From: Petralouisia muris
GTDB taxonomy: Bacteria > Bacillota > Clostridia > Lachnospirales > Lachnospiraceae
Direction: 5' to 3'
Assembly: GCF_004793545.1 (NCBI RefSeq)
Contig: NZ_SRYA01000003.1
Coordinates: 62,001 to 126,000, forward strand
DNA: 64,000 bases
The translations under genes and the position numbers were made by a program. Positions within the stretch are counted from its first letter, which is position 1. The number at the start of each line of letters is the position of its first letter. The notes below the pieces were generated by a model that searched no databases, was not told the origin of the DNA, and saw nothing but the letters and a program-made list of their open reading frames with translations. Shown here in pieces: positions 27,314 to 34,967 of this stretch.

Positions 27314-28624
27314 ATGAAGAAAATAAATCAATTGCTGCTGGCCGTCCTTTTGGGCGGCCTTGGGGTCTTGTGTTTTGTAAACCTGCTGCTGTCCCAGACA
27401 GAACTTTCAGGAAATGACAGAGAATACCGGATTAGCCTCAACCGGCTGGAACAGTCCGTTGAGGATTTTGAGAAAGAAACGGGGCGGGCGGCGGAAAGTC
27501 TGGAAGAGCTTGCTGCGTTTGCCAAAGCGGAGAATTATCCTTTTGTAACGGGATTATCCGTACTGGCCCGGGAATCGGAAGAAGGCCAGGAATCAGAAGC
27601 ATTCTGGAGGAATGGAGAATCGGAATATGCGGTAATTGCTGCCAGGCTGGCATATTATAAAGTATACTATGTTTCCGGAAAAATTTCTGATGGTTCGGTG
27701 CGGGTTCTGGTGAATAGCCTGGCAGTTTTTTTTCTTCTTCTGACTCTGTCTGTCCTGTGGTATGTGAGGCAGAAAATACTGCTGCCCTTTACCAGACTGA
27801 TCCGGCTTCCCTATGAACTTTCCAAGGGGAATCTCACCATTCCCCTGGAAGAGAATAAGGATCGTTTTTTTGGAAAATTTATGTGGGGCATGGATCTGCT
27901 GCGGGAGAGCTTAGAGGAAAACAAGGCCAGGGAGTTAGAACTTCTGAAGGAGAAAAAGGTTCTTCTTTTGTCACTCTCCCATGACATTAAAACTCCCTTA
28001 AGCGCTATTCACCTGTATGCCCAGGCCCTGTACAAAAATCTCTATCAGGAAGAATCGAAAAAGCAGGAGGTTGCAGAGAAAATTAAAGAAAAAGCAGATG
28101 AAATTGAATCCTGCATCGGCGAAATCGTAAAGGCTTCCAATGAAGATTTTCTGAGTTTTCAGGTGGAAAACAGGGAAATTTATGTGAAAGCGGTATTAGA
28201 ACAGATTCGTCTCTATTATGAAGAGAAAATGGCGCTTTATCAGTTGGAATTTAAGATGGAGTCATATTCCAACTGTCTGGTCTGGGGAGATGGGGATCGG
28301 ATGACGGAGGTTATGCAGAATGTGATAGAAAACGCCATTAAGTACGGCGACGGCAGGAAAATCGGGATAAGTGCCTGGCGGGAAGAGGAAGAATATGTGA
28401 TTACTGTCCAAAATACCGGTTGCAGCCTTGCAGAAAAAGAACTGCCCCATATATTTGACAGCTTTTTCAGGGGCAGCAATGTGGGTAAAAATCCCGGAAG
28501 CGGACTGGGTTTGTATATCTGCCGTCAGCTGATGCACCTTATGGAAGGGGAAATTACTGCCGGAATCCGAGAGAAGGACGGAGAACCCTGGATGGAGATC
28601 TGTCTGACGCTGCATCTGGCATGA
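27314..28624 (+). CDS. Membrane sensor histidine kinase
   Basis: 436 residues from the ATG at 27314, which has AAGGAG 7 bases ahead; an earlier in-frame start would lie inside the regulator gene. Two membrane helices (about 5-25 and 140-160) enclose a ~110-residue extracellular sensor. A HAMP-like linker follows, then the HisKA H-box LSLSHDIKTPLSAIH near 225 and the ATPase lid with N-box VIENAIKYGDG, G1-like FDSFFRGS and G2 GSGLGLYIC near 400. The stop codon and last four codons lie in the first unit of a 32-bp tandem repeat, so the C-terminus may vary between strains. Confidence 0.92.
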   Translation: MKKINQLLLAVLLGGLGVLCFVNLLLSQTELSGNDREYRISLNRLEQSVEDFEKETGRAAESLEELAAFAKAENYPFVTGLSVLARESEEGQESEAFWRNGESEYAVIAARLAYYKVYYVSGKISDGSVRVLVNSLAVFFLLLTLSVLWYVRQKILLPFTRLIRLPYELSKGNLTIPLEENKDRFFGKFMWGMDLLRESLEENKARELELLKEKKVLLLSLSHDIKTPLSAIHLYAQALYKNLYQEESKKQEVAEKIKEKADEIESCIGEIVKASNEDFLSFQVENREIYVKAVLEQIRLYYEEKMALYQLEFKMESYSNCLVWGDGDRMTEVMQNVIENAIKYGDGRKIGISAWREEEEYVITVQNTGCSLAEKELPHIFDSFFRGSNVGKNPGSGLGLYICRQLMHLMEGEITAGIREKDGEPWMEICLTLHLA

Positions 28625-28720
28625 GCCGGGAATATGCTGAACTGCATCTGGCATAAGCCGGGAATATGCTGAACTGCATCTGGCATGAGCCGGGAATATG
28701 CTGAACTGCATCTGGCATGA
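28610..28720 (+). repeat. 32-bp tandem repeat (three full copies) overlapping the kinase stop
   Basis: Units at 28621-28652, 28653-28684 and 28685-28716, each ATGAGCCGGGAATATGCTGA plus ACTGCATCTGGC, with one G/A difference in the second copy. Partial units flank both ends: CTGCATCTGGC at 28610 and ATGA at 28717. The kinase stop (28622-28624) falls in the first unit. There are no spacers, so it is a minisatellite-like slippage array and not a CRISPR. Confidence 0.9.
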
Positions 28721-28813
28721 AACTGGCCATATCAATTTTCGCATCAATGGCTATTTTCAATAAGGCCAAAAAGCGATACACTGATGCTCATGAAAAATAA
28801 GGAGGAAGCATTT

Positions 28814-29692
28814 ATGAGTACAGACAGCAGATGGGAAATCAATAAGGAATTGGCACAGATGTTAAAGGGCGGCGTTATTATGGATGTGACGACGCCGGAA
28901 CAGGCAAAAATTGCAGAGGCGGCAGGAGCCTGCGCCGTAATGGCATTGGAACGGATACCGGCAGATATCCGGGCGGCAGGCGGTGTGTCCAGAATGAGCG
29001 ACCCAAAGATGATAAAAGGCATTCAGCAGGCCGTGTCTATCCCGGTAATGGCGAAATGCAGAATCGGCCATTTTGCAGAGGCGCAGGTGCTGGAGGCCAT
29101 TGAAATAGATTATATTGATGAAAGCGAAGTGCTTTCTCCAGCGGATGATGTGTACCATATTGATAAAACCCAGTTTCAGGTTCCCTTTGTGTGCGGAGCC
29201 AAAGATCTGGGGGAAGCTTTAAGGAGAATCAGCGAGGGAGCTTCCATGATTCGGACAAAGGGAGAGCCGGGAACAGGAGATGTGGTGCAGGCGGTGCGCC
29301 ATATGCGCAAAATGAACAGTGAAATGGCAAAACTGACTTCCATGCGGGAGGACGAATTGTTTCAGGCGGCAAAGGAGCTGATGGCGCCTTATGAACTGGT
29401 AAAATATGTTTATGAGAATGGAAAGCTTCCGGTGGTGAATTTTGCAGCAGGAGGAGTTGCCACTCCGGCAGACGCGGCTCTTATGATGCAGCTTGGAGCA
29501 GAAGGGGTATTTGTAGGTTCCGGTATTTTCAAATCAGGAAATCCTGCAAAACGGGCAAACGCCATTGTAAAGGCAGTTACCAATTACACGGACGCCAAAA
29601 TGATTGCTGAACTGTCAGAGGATTTAGGAGAAGCAATGGTAGGCATTAATGAGCAGGAAATTGAACTTCTGATGGCAGAAAGAGGAAAGTAG
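28814..29692 (+). CDS. pdxS: Pyridoxal 5'-phosphate synthase, PdxS subunit
   Basis: Condenses ribose 5-phosphate, glyceraldehyde 3-phosphate and ammonia to PLP, in a complex of 12 PdxS and 12 PdxT. 292 residues from the ATG at 28814, with AAGGAGG upstream. The TIM-barrel shows [25 protein letters not shown], the catalytic Lys segment [15 protein letters not shown], the second Lys in [11 protein letters not shown] and RTKGEPGTG, and the phosphate loop [16 protein letters not shown] with GSGIFKS. Length and motifs are standard. It is followed by pdxT after 72 bases. Confidence 0.97.
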   Translation: MSTDSRWEINKELAQMLKGGVIMDVTTPEQAKIAEAAGACAVMALERIPADIRAAGGVSRMSDPKMIKGIQQAVSIPVMAKCRIGHFAEAQVLEAIEIDYIDESEVLSPADDVYHIDKTQFQVPFVCGAKDLGEALRRISEGASMIRTKGEPGTGDVVQAVRHMRKMNSEMAKLTSMREDELFQAAKELMAPYELVKYVYENGKLPVVNFAAGGVATPADAALMMQLGAEGVFVGSGIFKSGNPAKRANAIVKAVTNYTDAKMIAELSEDLGEAMVGINEQEIELLMAERGK

Positions 29693-29764
29693 AAAGAAGA
29701 TTTATGCAGGATGTATGGAGCACACAGAGCATACTTCTGCAGGAGAAAGAAGGAGGCGGGACGG

Positions 29765-30418
29765 ATGAGAATTGGCGTGCTGGCCCTGCAGGGGGCGTTT
29801 ATCGAGCATGAACAGATCCTTAAGGAGTTGGGGGCAGAGTGTGCAGAATTGAGAAAAAGCAGTGATTTGGATAAAGAAGTGGACGGGATCGTGCTTCCGG
29901 GCGGAGAAAGCACAGTTCAGCGAAAATTGCTGGAGGAGCTTGGCATGCTGGAAACGATAAAAAAGAAAATTCAGCAGGGACTGCCTGTTTTGGCAACCTG
30001 TGCCGGACTGATTCTTCTGGCGGAATCTGTGTCTGGCCAAAGGGAGGCGAGAAAAACTGCCCTGATAGAGCCCAGGTCTTTAAGAGGCCAGGCCTGCTTT
30101 GCCACTTTGCCGGTTACTGTCAGAAGAAATGCTTACGGCAGGCAGCTGGGCAGTTTTTCTTCTTCGGCAAATATCCGAGGGCTTCGGGAAGAAGAGAGGC
30201 CCTTTCCGTTAGAATTTATTCGTGCGCCGTATATTGAATCTGTTTGCGGAGGAGAAGAAGTAGAACCCATTGCAGTGATTGAAAAGCTGCCGGATGGGAG
30301 CCGCGGGAAAAATATCGTCGGCGTTCGGTATCAAAATCAAATAGGACTGGCATTCCATCCTGAACTTGTGGGAGATACGAGATGCCATGAAATGTTCCTG
30401 TCTATGTGTCATGCATAG
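29765..30418 (+). CDS. pdxT: Pyridoxal 5'-phosphate synthase glutaminase, PdxT subunit
   Basis: Supplies ammonia from glutamine to PdxS. 217 residues from the ATG at 29765, after AAGGAGGCGGG; the longer frame to 29711 lacks a site. MRIGVLALQGAFIEH at the start, LPGGESTVQ near 45, the nucleophile Cys in LATCAGLILLA near 78, and the His/Glu pair in FHPEL near 197 complete the class I amidotransferase triad. The stop codon lies inside a strong rho-independent terminator. Confidence 0.96.
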   Translation: MRIGVLALQGAFIEHEQILKELGAECAELRKSSDLDKEVDGIVLPGGESTVQRKLLEELGMLETIKKKIQQGLPVLATCAGLILLAESVSGQREARKTALIEPRSLRGQACFATLPVTVRRNAYGRQLGSFSSSANIRGLREEERPFPLEFIRAPYIESVCGGEEVEPIAVIEKLPDGSRGKNIVGVRYQNQIGLAFHPELVGDTRCHEMFLSMCHA

Positions 30419-30434
30419 ACAGGAACATTTTTTT
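30394..30434 (+). terminator. Rho-independent terminator of pdxST
   Basis: GTTCCTGTCTATG (30394-30406) pairs perfectly with CATAGACAGGAAC (30414-30426), loop of 7, followed by A and seven T (30428-30434). The pdxT stop codon is within the right arm. Confidence 0.93.
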
Positions 30435-30463
30435 ACATTAAGAAACTTCTTTCTAATTCATTG

Positions 30464-30492
30464 TTGACAAATAATATTATATGCTGTATAGT
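30464..30492 (+). promoter_or_regulatory. Near-consensus promoter of the PadR operon
   Basis: Perfect TTGACA (30464-30469), 17-base spacer, TATAGT (30487-30492, 5 of 6). The predicted transcript start near 30499 is immediately before four 17-bp direct repeats. Such a strong promoter implies tight repression, probably by the PadR protein encoded downstream. Confidence 0.8.
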
Positions 30493-30503
30493 ATTGAATA
30501 TCA

Positions 30504-30571
30504 AATAGTAATATTTAGAAAATAGTAATATTTATGGAATAGTAATATTTAAAGAATAGTAATATATTCTA
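30504..30571 (+). repeat. Four 17-bp direct repeats in the PadR operon leader
   Basis: Units start at 30504, 30521, 30538 and 30555; each begins AATAGTAATAT, with variable last 3-6 bases (TTAGAA, TTATGG, TTAAAG, ATTCTA). They are contiguous and lie directly after the predicted transcription start, which fits an operator array for the PadR repressor. The 17-base period is about 1.6 helical turns, so neighbouring sites would face different sides. Confidence 0.8.
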
Positions 30572-30681
30572 AATAATACTTCAGGAGAGGCCAATGGGCT
30601 GCAGCAGGAAGGACGCCTGCCAGACGCCGGCTTATGGCCTGGCCATATCAGGAACTATAATGAAAAGTAAGGAGTGATGGC

Positions 30682-31005
30682 ATGGTATTTAACACAGGTG
30701 CAGCTCTTTTAGATGCAATCGTTCTTGCGGTTGTGTGCAAGGAAGAGGAGGGCACATATGGTTATAAGATCACCCAGGATGTACGGCAGGCCATAGACGT
30801 ATCGGAATCTACCCTGTATCCGGTGCTTCGGCGGCTGCAGAAGGATGACTGTCTGGAAGTCTATGATGTGGAATGCGGAGGAAGAAACCGCAGGTATTAC
30901 AAGATTACGGAGAAAGGAACGGCACAGCTGAAGCTGTACCGTACAGAATGGGTAAATTATTCTTCTAAAATTACAATGTTATTTTCGGGAGGAGAGACGG
31001 CATGA
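30682..31005 (+). CDS. PadR family transcriptional regulator
   Basis: 107 residues forming the standard winged helix: LDAIVLAVVCKEEEGTYGYKI at the start, then the recognition region SESTLYPVLRRLQKDDCLEVY, and the wing GGRNRRYYKITEKGTAQL. It is the short PadR-s1 type without the C-terminal effector domain. The ATG at 30682 has AAGGAGTG upstream. It overlaps the DUF1700 gene by 4 bases (ATGA). PadR-DUF1700-DUF4097-PspC operons are widespread in Firmicutes and linked to envelope or membrane stress; the repressor likely binds the repeats at 30504. Confidence 0.93.
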   Translation: MVFNTGAALLDAIVLAVVCKEEEGTYGYKITQDVRQAIDVSESTLYPVLRRLQKDDCLEVYDVECGGRNRRYYKITEKGTAQLKLYRTEWVNYSSKITMLFSGGETA

Positions 31006-31928
31006 GCAAAGATGAATTTATGAGACAGTTGGAACAGCTGTTAGATGATGTGGCAGAAGAGGAAAAAAGGGAGGCGCTGTCTTATTATCAAAGTTACTTT
31101 GAGGACGCAGGCGCGGAAAATGAAGAACGGATTCTGACGGAATTAGAGTCGCCTAAAAAGGTTGCCGCCACCATTAAAGCAGATTTAGGAATGGAAACAG
31201 ACGCCGGAGCCGTGAAGGCAGGTTTAGGGATGGAAACAGACGCTGGAATATTTACCGAACATGGATTTGAAGACAGAAGATTTGAACAGAAGCATCCGAT
31301 ATCCATCCGGAAAGATGCCAACGGACAGCAATCCCAGGAACAGTCCGGCCCGGAGAACAGCAAGGGAGCTGCTTATGATTACCAGAAAAGTTCCGGTTAT
31401 GACCATCCGGAAGATTCCGGCTATGACTATCAGAAAAGTTCCGGCTATGACTATCAGAAAAGTTCCGGTTATGACCATCCGGAAGGTTCTGGCTATGATT
31501 ATCAGAAAAGTTCCGGCTATGGGAATTCTTTTTCCAACAGCGGAGACGGGCATTCTACTTACAGCGGAAGATCGGGAATGGAAGTGCTGCTGATAATCGT
31601 AATTGCTGTTGTAACAAGTCCTATCTGGCTGGGAGCGGTAGCTGGGATTGGAGGAGCTGTTTTGGGTCTCGCCATTTCTGTGGTATGCGTGACAGGAGCC
31701 TTTTATATTACCGGAGGAGTGCTTTTTGGCATAGGAATCGGTCAGCTGATAACCGGCAGTCTGGCTGTTGGATTTGCATTGGCGGGCGTGGGGCTGCTGC
31801 TGCTGGCTCTGGCGGTGCTGGCAACTATTCTATGTGTATGGGTCTGCGGAAAACTGGTGCCCTGGCTGTGTGAAATCGTTCGAAGGCTGTGGAGAAGTAT
31901 ATTTTCCGGAAAGGAGCAGAGAGTATGA
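31002..31928 (+). CDS. DUF1700 (HAAS domain) membrane protein with octapeptide repeats
   Basis: 308 residues. The N-terminal HAAS/DUF1700 domain has MSKDEFMRQLEQLLDDV, EALSYYQSYFEDAG and ILTELESPKKVAATI. Two short imprecise repeats follow (DLGMETDAGAVKA and GLGMETDAGIF). Residues 125-172 are six copies of an octapeptide, YDYQKSSG or YDHPEDSG. The C-terminal part (about 190-290) has three or four membrane helices rich in Gly, Ala and Leu. HAAS domains sense or signal with PadR regulators. The disordered Tyr-rich repeats are unusual and probably vary in number between strains. It overlaps both neighbours by 4 bases. Confidence 0.85.
   Translation: MSKDEFMRQLEQLLDDVAEEEKREALSYYQSYFEDAGAENEERILTELESPKKVAATIKADLGMETDAGAVKAGLGMETDAGIFTEHGFEDRRFEQKHPISIRKDANGQQSQEQSGPENSKGAAYDYQKSSGYDHPEDSGYDYQKSSGYDYQKSSGYDHPEGSGYDYQKSSGYGNSFSNSGDGHSTYSGRSGMEVLLIIVIAVVTSPIWLGAVAGIGGAVLGLAISVVCVTGAFYITGGVLFGIGIGQLITGSLAVGFALAGVGLLLLALAVLATILCVWVCGKLVPWLCEIVRRLWRSIFSGKEQRV
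31374..31517 (+). repeat. In-frame 24-bp repeat, six copies, within the DUF1700 gene
   Basis: Six contiguous 24-base units encode YDYQKSSG (copies 1, 3, 4, 6) and YDHPE(D/G)SG (copies 2 and 5). The order A-B-A-A-B-A suggests duplication of an A-B-A block. Because the unit is a multiple of three, copy changes keep the frame. Confidence 0.9.
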
Positions 31929-32878
31929 AAAATTTTACAAAGGCAGCATTAATTATTACATTGATTCTGGTGATATTGGGCAGTATATTCTGTGCAGTGG
32001 GATTGGGAATTGGGTTCCAGTTTTCTGATTTTTGGGATGATGTGGAAGCAGGTGAATTTTCTATCGGCCCTTTTAAGCATATTCCTTTTATCTATGGGCG
32101 CAATGATTGGGGAGATGATGGGAAAGTAAACTGGGAAAGCCAGGATTCTGAATCTTTTCAGTTCGCCTGGGAAGAGATTCGGGAATTGGAGATGGATTTG
32201 AATTACGGCGGAATTACCATTGAAAAGAGTGAAAAAGACAGCCAAAATATTTATATTGATGTGGAATACCGGAAAAAGAACCACAAGCGGCAGGTAAAGG
32301 CCTACATGAGCGGAGGCGCTCTTTGCATTGAAGAAGAGGGAGCCAGCCGTGTCCGGAATGATGACAGCGCCAGAATTATACTGCAGATTCCGGAGGAAGT
32401 CATGGAGAATATGTGGCTGGATTCCATAGAAATGGAACAGGATGCAGGATATATTGATGTAAATATGCCCTTGACAGCAAAGAATATTAGTATTACTGTA
32501 GACGCAGGGGTATGCAGCGTCAATGAGAAACTTACAGCCTCAGGGGAATTGACAGCAGATGTAGGAGCAGGGCAGATTACTTTATCAGAAATTGAGGCAA
32601 AAAGCCTGGATTTAAGCGCAGGAATCGGCCAGCTGCTTGTTGAGCGTATGGAAGCGGAGGCCGTAGACATTGAATGCGGAGTCGGGCAGATTCAGGTAAC
32701 CGCCGCAGGAAAAGAAACAGATTACAGTTATACGATTGAATGTGCAGTTGGCAACGTAAGTATTGGGGATCATGATTACAGCGGACTGGGTAGGGGACGT
32801 ACAATCGAAAATGGCGGAAGCAGGGAAATGGATATTGAGTGCAACGTAGGAGACATACATGTCACTTTTACAGAATAA
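31925..32878 (+). CDS. DUF4097 family beta-strand repeat protein
   Basis: 317 residues from the ATG at 31925, 4 bases inside the DUF1700 gene, with AAAGGAG upstream. A single N-terminal membrane helix (about 5-28, ALIITLILVILGSIFCAVGL) is followed by a long extracellular right-handed beta-helix-like region. This has short repeating strands such as ISITVDAGVCSVNE, LTADVGAGQITLSEI, LDLSAGIGQLLVE and VDIECGVGQIQVT, typical of DUF4097 (LiaG-like) proteins. It probably works with the HAAS and PspC proteins in the same operon in envelope-stress sensing. Confidence 0.88.
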   Translation: MKNFTKAALIITLILVILGSIFCAVGLGIGFQFSDFWDDVEAGEFSIGPFKHIPFIYGRNDWGDDGKVNWESQDSESFQFAWEEIRELEMDLNYGGITIEKSEKDSQNIYIDVEYRKKNHKRQVKAYMSGGALCIEEEGASRVRNDDSARIILQIPEEVMENMWLDSIEMEQDAGYIDVNMPLTAKNISITVDAGVCSVNEKLTASGELTADVGAGQITLSEIEAKSLDLSAGIGQLLVERMEAEAVDIECGVGQIQVTAAGKETDYSYTIECAVGNVSIGDHDYSGLGRGRTIENGGSREMDIECNVGDIHVTFTE

Positions 32879-32896
32879 TAGAAAGAAGGAATGAAT

Positions 32897-33082
32897 ATGG
32901 AACCGAAAAGATTATTTAAATCAAGAACCAACCGGGTGATTTGCGGCATATGCGGAGGCGTGGGAGAATATTTTAACATTGACCCGACCATTATCCGTCT
33001 GCTGTTTGTGCTGCTGGGATGCACGACCACAGGTATCTTTGTTTATTTGGTGGCGGCAGTGATTATGCCAGAAGAGATGTAA
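32897..33082 (+). CDS. PspC domain protein
   Basis: 61 residues: KRLFKSRTNRVICGICGGVG then EYFNIDPTIIRLLFVLL and a second hydrophobic stretch ending in PEEM. This is a complete PspC domain, a membrane protein of phage-shock and cell-envelope stress responses. Of two in-frame ATGs (32891, 32897) I prefer the second, as AAGGA then sits 6-8 bases upstream. Last gene of the PadR operon. Confidence 0.9.
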   Translation: MEPKRLFKSRTNRVICGICGGVGEYFNIDPTIIRLLFVLLGCTTTGIFVYLVAAVIMPEEM

Positions 33083-33125
33083 CTAAGATCAAAGGGCAGC
33101 AGTTTTTATGATAGTAAGAAAAGAG

Positions 33126-33156
33126 CCGGGACATACCAATCGTGGTATCGTCCCGG
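33126..33156. terminator. Hairpin between convergent PspC and hemerythrin genes
   Basis: CCGGGACATACCA (33126-33138) pairs with TGGTAT-C-GTCCCGG (33143-33156) with a one-base bulge and a four-base loop. Downstream on the minus strand is CTCTTTTCTTAC, on the plus strand TTCCTTATG, so it can serve both genes. Confidence 0.65.
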
Positions 33157-33217
33157 TTCCTTATGTAGTGCGCCCGGCGCTGTGAGAGGAGAGGAATTCC
33201 TTATGCCTTCCTGTGAT

Positions 33218-33619
33218 TTATTTCTTTACATACAGCATATCCACCTTAAGAATATGGTTAATCAGCCAGGACGTCAGAAATCCCAGAAGTTCCTCTACTA
33301 CTTCATTCTGGCCGTTATAGTCATCGCTCAGGGAGTCCAGATCAAATTCCATCAGCTTATCCTCGAACTTGCGGTGCTGGATCATATGGGCGTCAATGTC
33401 AGGATAACTGATACTTCTCTGGTATTCTTCCTCATGGGAAAAATGCGTCCGGGTGTAATTGATTAATTCAGAAAGCAGGTGAATCAGATTGTCTGTTTTG
33501 TCTATAATCAAATCATCACAAAGTAAATCCCTGGTTTCCTGTACTAATTCAAACAATCGGGTGTGCTCCTTGTCAATGGCTTCTATTCCAGTGTAGTATT
33601 CCGGTTTCATTTCGTACAT
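33218..33619 (-). CDS. Bacteriohemerythrin
   Basis: 133 residues from the ATG at 33619 (AAAGGAG upstream). A single hemerythrin four-helix domain with the di-iron ligands visible: EHTRLF, the THFSHEEEY pair (His and Glu), DAHMIQHRKF (HxxxH) and HILKVD (HxxxxD). It binds O2 at a non-heme di-iron site. In strict anaerobes it is thought to sense, store or scavenge oxygen. It stands alone, convergent with the PadR operon. Confidence 0.95.
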   Translation of the reverse strand: MYEMKPEYYTGIEAIDKEHTRLFELVQETRDLLCDDLIIDKTDNLIHLLSELINYTRTHFSHEEEYQRSISYPDIDAHMIQHRKFEDKLMEFDLDSLSDDYNGQNEVVEELLGFLTSWLINHILKVDMLYVKK

Positions 33620-33746
33620 AATCTCTTCTCCTTTATTTGTTTTGTAAAGCAGTATGGAAAATACTGCTATCATTTTACTGCTGTTTCAGGAAAGAATCAA
33701 GATAGAGATTTTAGAAAATGTAAAAAATTTGCGAAATTATTTTTAT

Positions 33747-34967
33747 CTATTTGATTTCAGTTCTTTTATAAATCGCATACAGCGCCGGAGGAAGGAGCAC
33801 GCAGACAATCAGGTAGAACGTCAGCAGTACCGGGACAGAATTATGGATGGTTCCGCCGATTTCACACAGCACAAAATACCGCAGGTGAATATAGATTTCC
33901 AACAGCTGATCCGGGAAAAAGGAGCACAGCCCGGGCAGTGTGATAATTCTGCTTAAGAATGGAAACAGGCACAGCAGAATAAACGGCACGATAATGGCCA
34001 GGACGGTGGAGTGGGTTTTGGCGGAAACAATCATAGCCGCCAGGGAAGAAAACAGCGTTCCGATATATCCTCCTGCCAGGATCAGAAGGTAAGCCTGCAG
34101 GAACGTAATGTTGTAAGAGCTTCTCCACATATCAAACTGGATGGGGCAGCTGCTTCCGTCTGTGCCCAACAGCAGCAGGACGATGAAGGTATACAGGAAA
34201 GCAAATATAGCATACAGCGCCGTAGCCACCAGAAAAGCGGCTTCCATTTTAGCAAGAATGGCCTTGTTCCGTCCCAGCCTGCAGGAAAAAAAGATAGAAT
34301 CTGCTTTCAGCTGAAATTCGTCGGAAAAGACGCCGGAGACGAAAAATCCGATGGCAAGGGCTAAAACCAGCAGGAATGTGGAAATATTTTGCAGCAGGGC
34401 TTCCCAGTTGTTTTCGTATTCATAATAGAATGGGGTATCAAGTTTTTGGTATTGTGTGATCAAGAAATCCTTTTCTGCATCTGTGAAGAATTCTTCTCCA
34501 GAGGCCAGCCATTCTTCTAAGGATGCGATCCTCTGTTGGTACAATCCTTTCACTTCCTCGGCCGTTACGCTGTCTGCACGGTAACCGTCGTAATCGTTCA
34601 GTTTGGAGAATGCACTGCTGATCAGCTGGGTAATGGCAGAGATACTCTGCTTTTTAGCATATGCCTTATCCTGTTCTCTGTAATCATCGGACAATGCCTC
34701 CGGACTGCTGTTAATCTCGTTGTTTTTCTGAATGACTTTTGACAGTGTCTCTTCGGTAAGAGGGCCGGCCCATTGGTTTTTGGCGTCACGGATTTTTTGG
34801 GCGGCGGCGATGCCGGTGGAAACCTTTTTTTGCCCATTGATATATTCAATGTATTCGATATTGTTAATGGTAAGGATGCAGACAATTACAAGGGCTGCTG
34901 TAAGGACAATCAGTGCCATTTTATTCATGGATTTGGAAAATATTTTTTTAATTTCAAAACGTATCAT
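33747..34967 (-). CDS. ABC-2-type transporter permease
   Basis: 406 residues. A first helix at about 18-37 (NKMALIVLTAALVIVCILTI) is followed by a ~150-residue extracellular loop, then five helices in the C-terminal half (about 190-215, 240-265, 285-310, 320-345, 375-398). The loop includes EFQLKADSIFFSCRLGRNKAI, which matches the cytosolic coupling loop of ABC-2 permeases (DE---ga--ll-sT-lGR--l--aK). Its start overlaps the ATPase gene by 4 bases. Last gene of the sigma factor operon; substrate unknown. Confidence 0.85.
   Translation of the reverse strand: MIRFEIKKIFSKSMNKMALIVLTAALVIVCILTINNIEYIEYINGQKKVSTGIAAAQKIRDAKNQWAGPLTEETLSKVIQKNNEINSSPEALSDDYREQDKAYAKKQSISAITQLISSAFSKLNDYDGYRADSVTAEEVKGLYQQRIASLEEWLASGEEFFTDAEKDFLITQYQKLDTPFYYEYENNWEALLQNISTFLLVLALAIGFFVSGVFSDEFQLKADSIFFSCRLGRNKAILAKMEAAFLVATALYAIFAFLYTFIVLLLLGTDGSSCPIQFDMWRSSYNITFLQAYLLILAGGYIGTLFSSLAAMIVSAKTHSTVLAIIVPFILLCLFPFLSRIITLPGLCSFFPDQLLEIYIHLRYFVLCEIGGTIHNSVPVLLTFYLIVCVLLPPALYAIYKRTEIK

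Noticed and set aside
25860-28624. BceAB-BceRS bacitracin module
   Set aside because: The permease has the duplicated 8-helix FtsX layout with two large external domains, not the 10-helix BceB form, and the kinase has a real extracellular sensor; only the general logic is shared.
28610-28720. Direct repeats resembling a CRISPR array
   Set aside because: The 32-bp units are contiguous with no unique spacers and overlap a coding end; it is a tandem repeat.
30504-30571. Four 17-bp iterons resembling a plasmid origin
   Set aside because: No Rep gene is nearby, and the repeats lie just after a consensus promoter of a PadR operon, so an operator array is the simpler reading.
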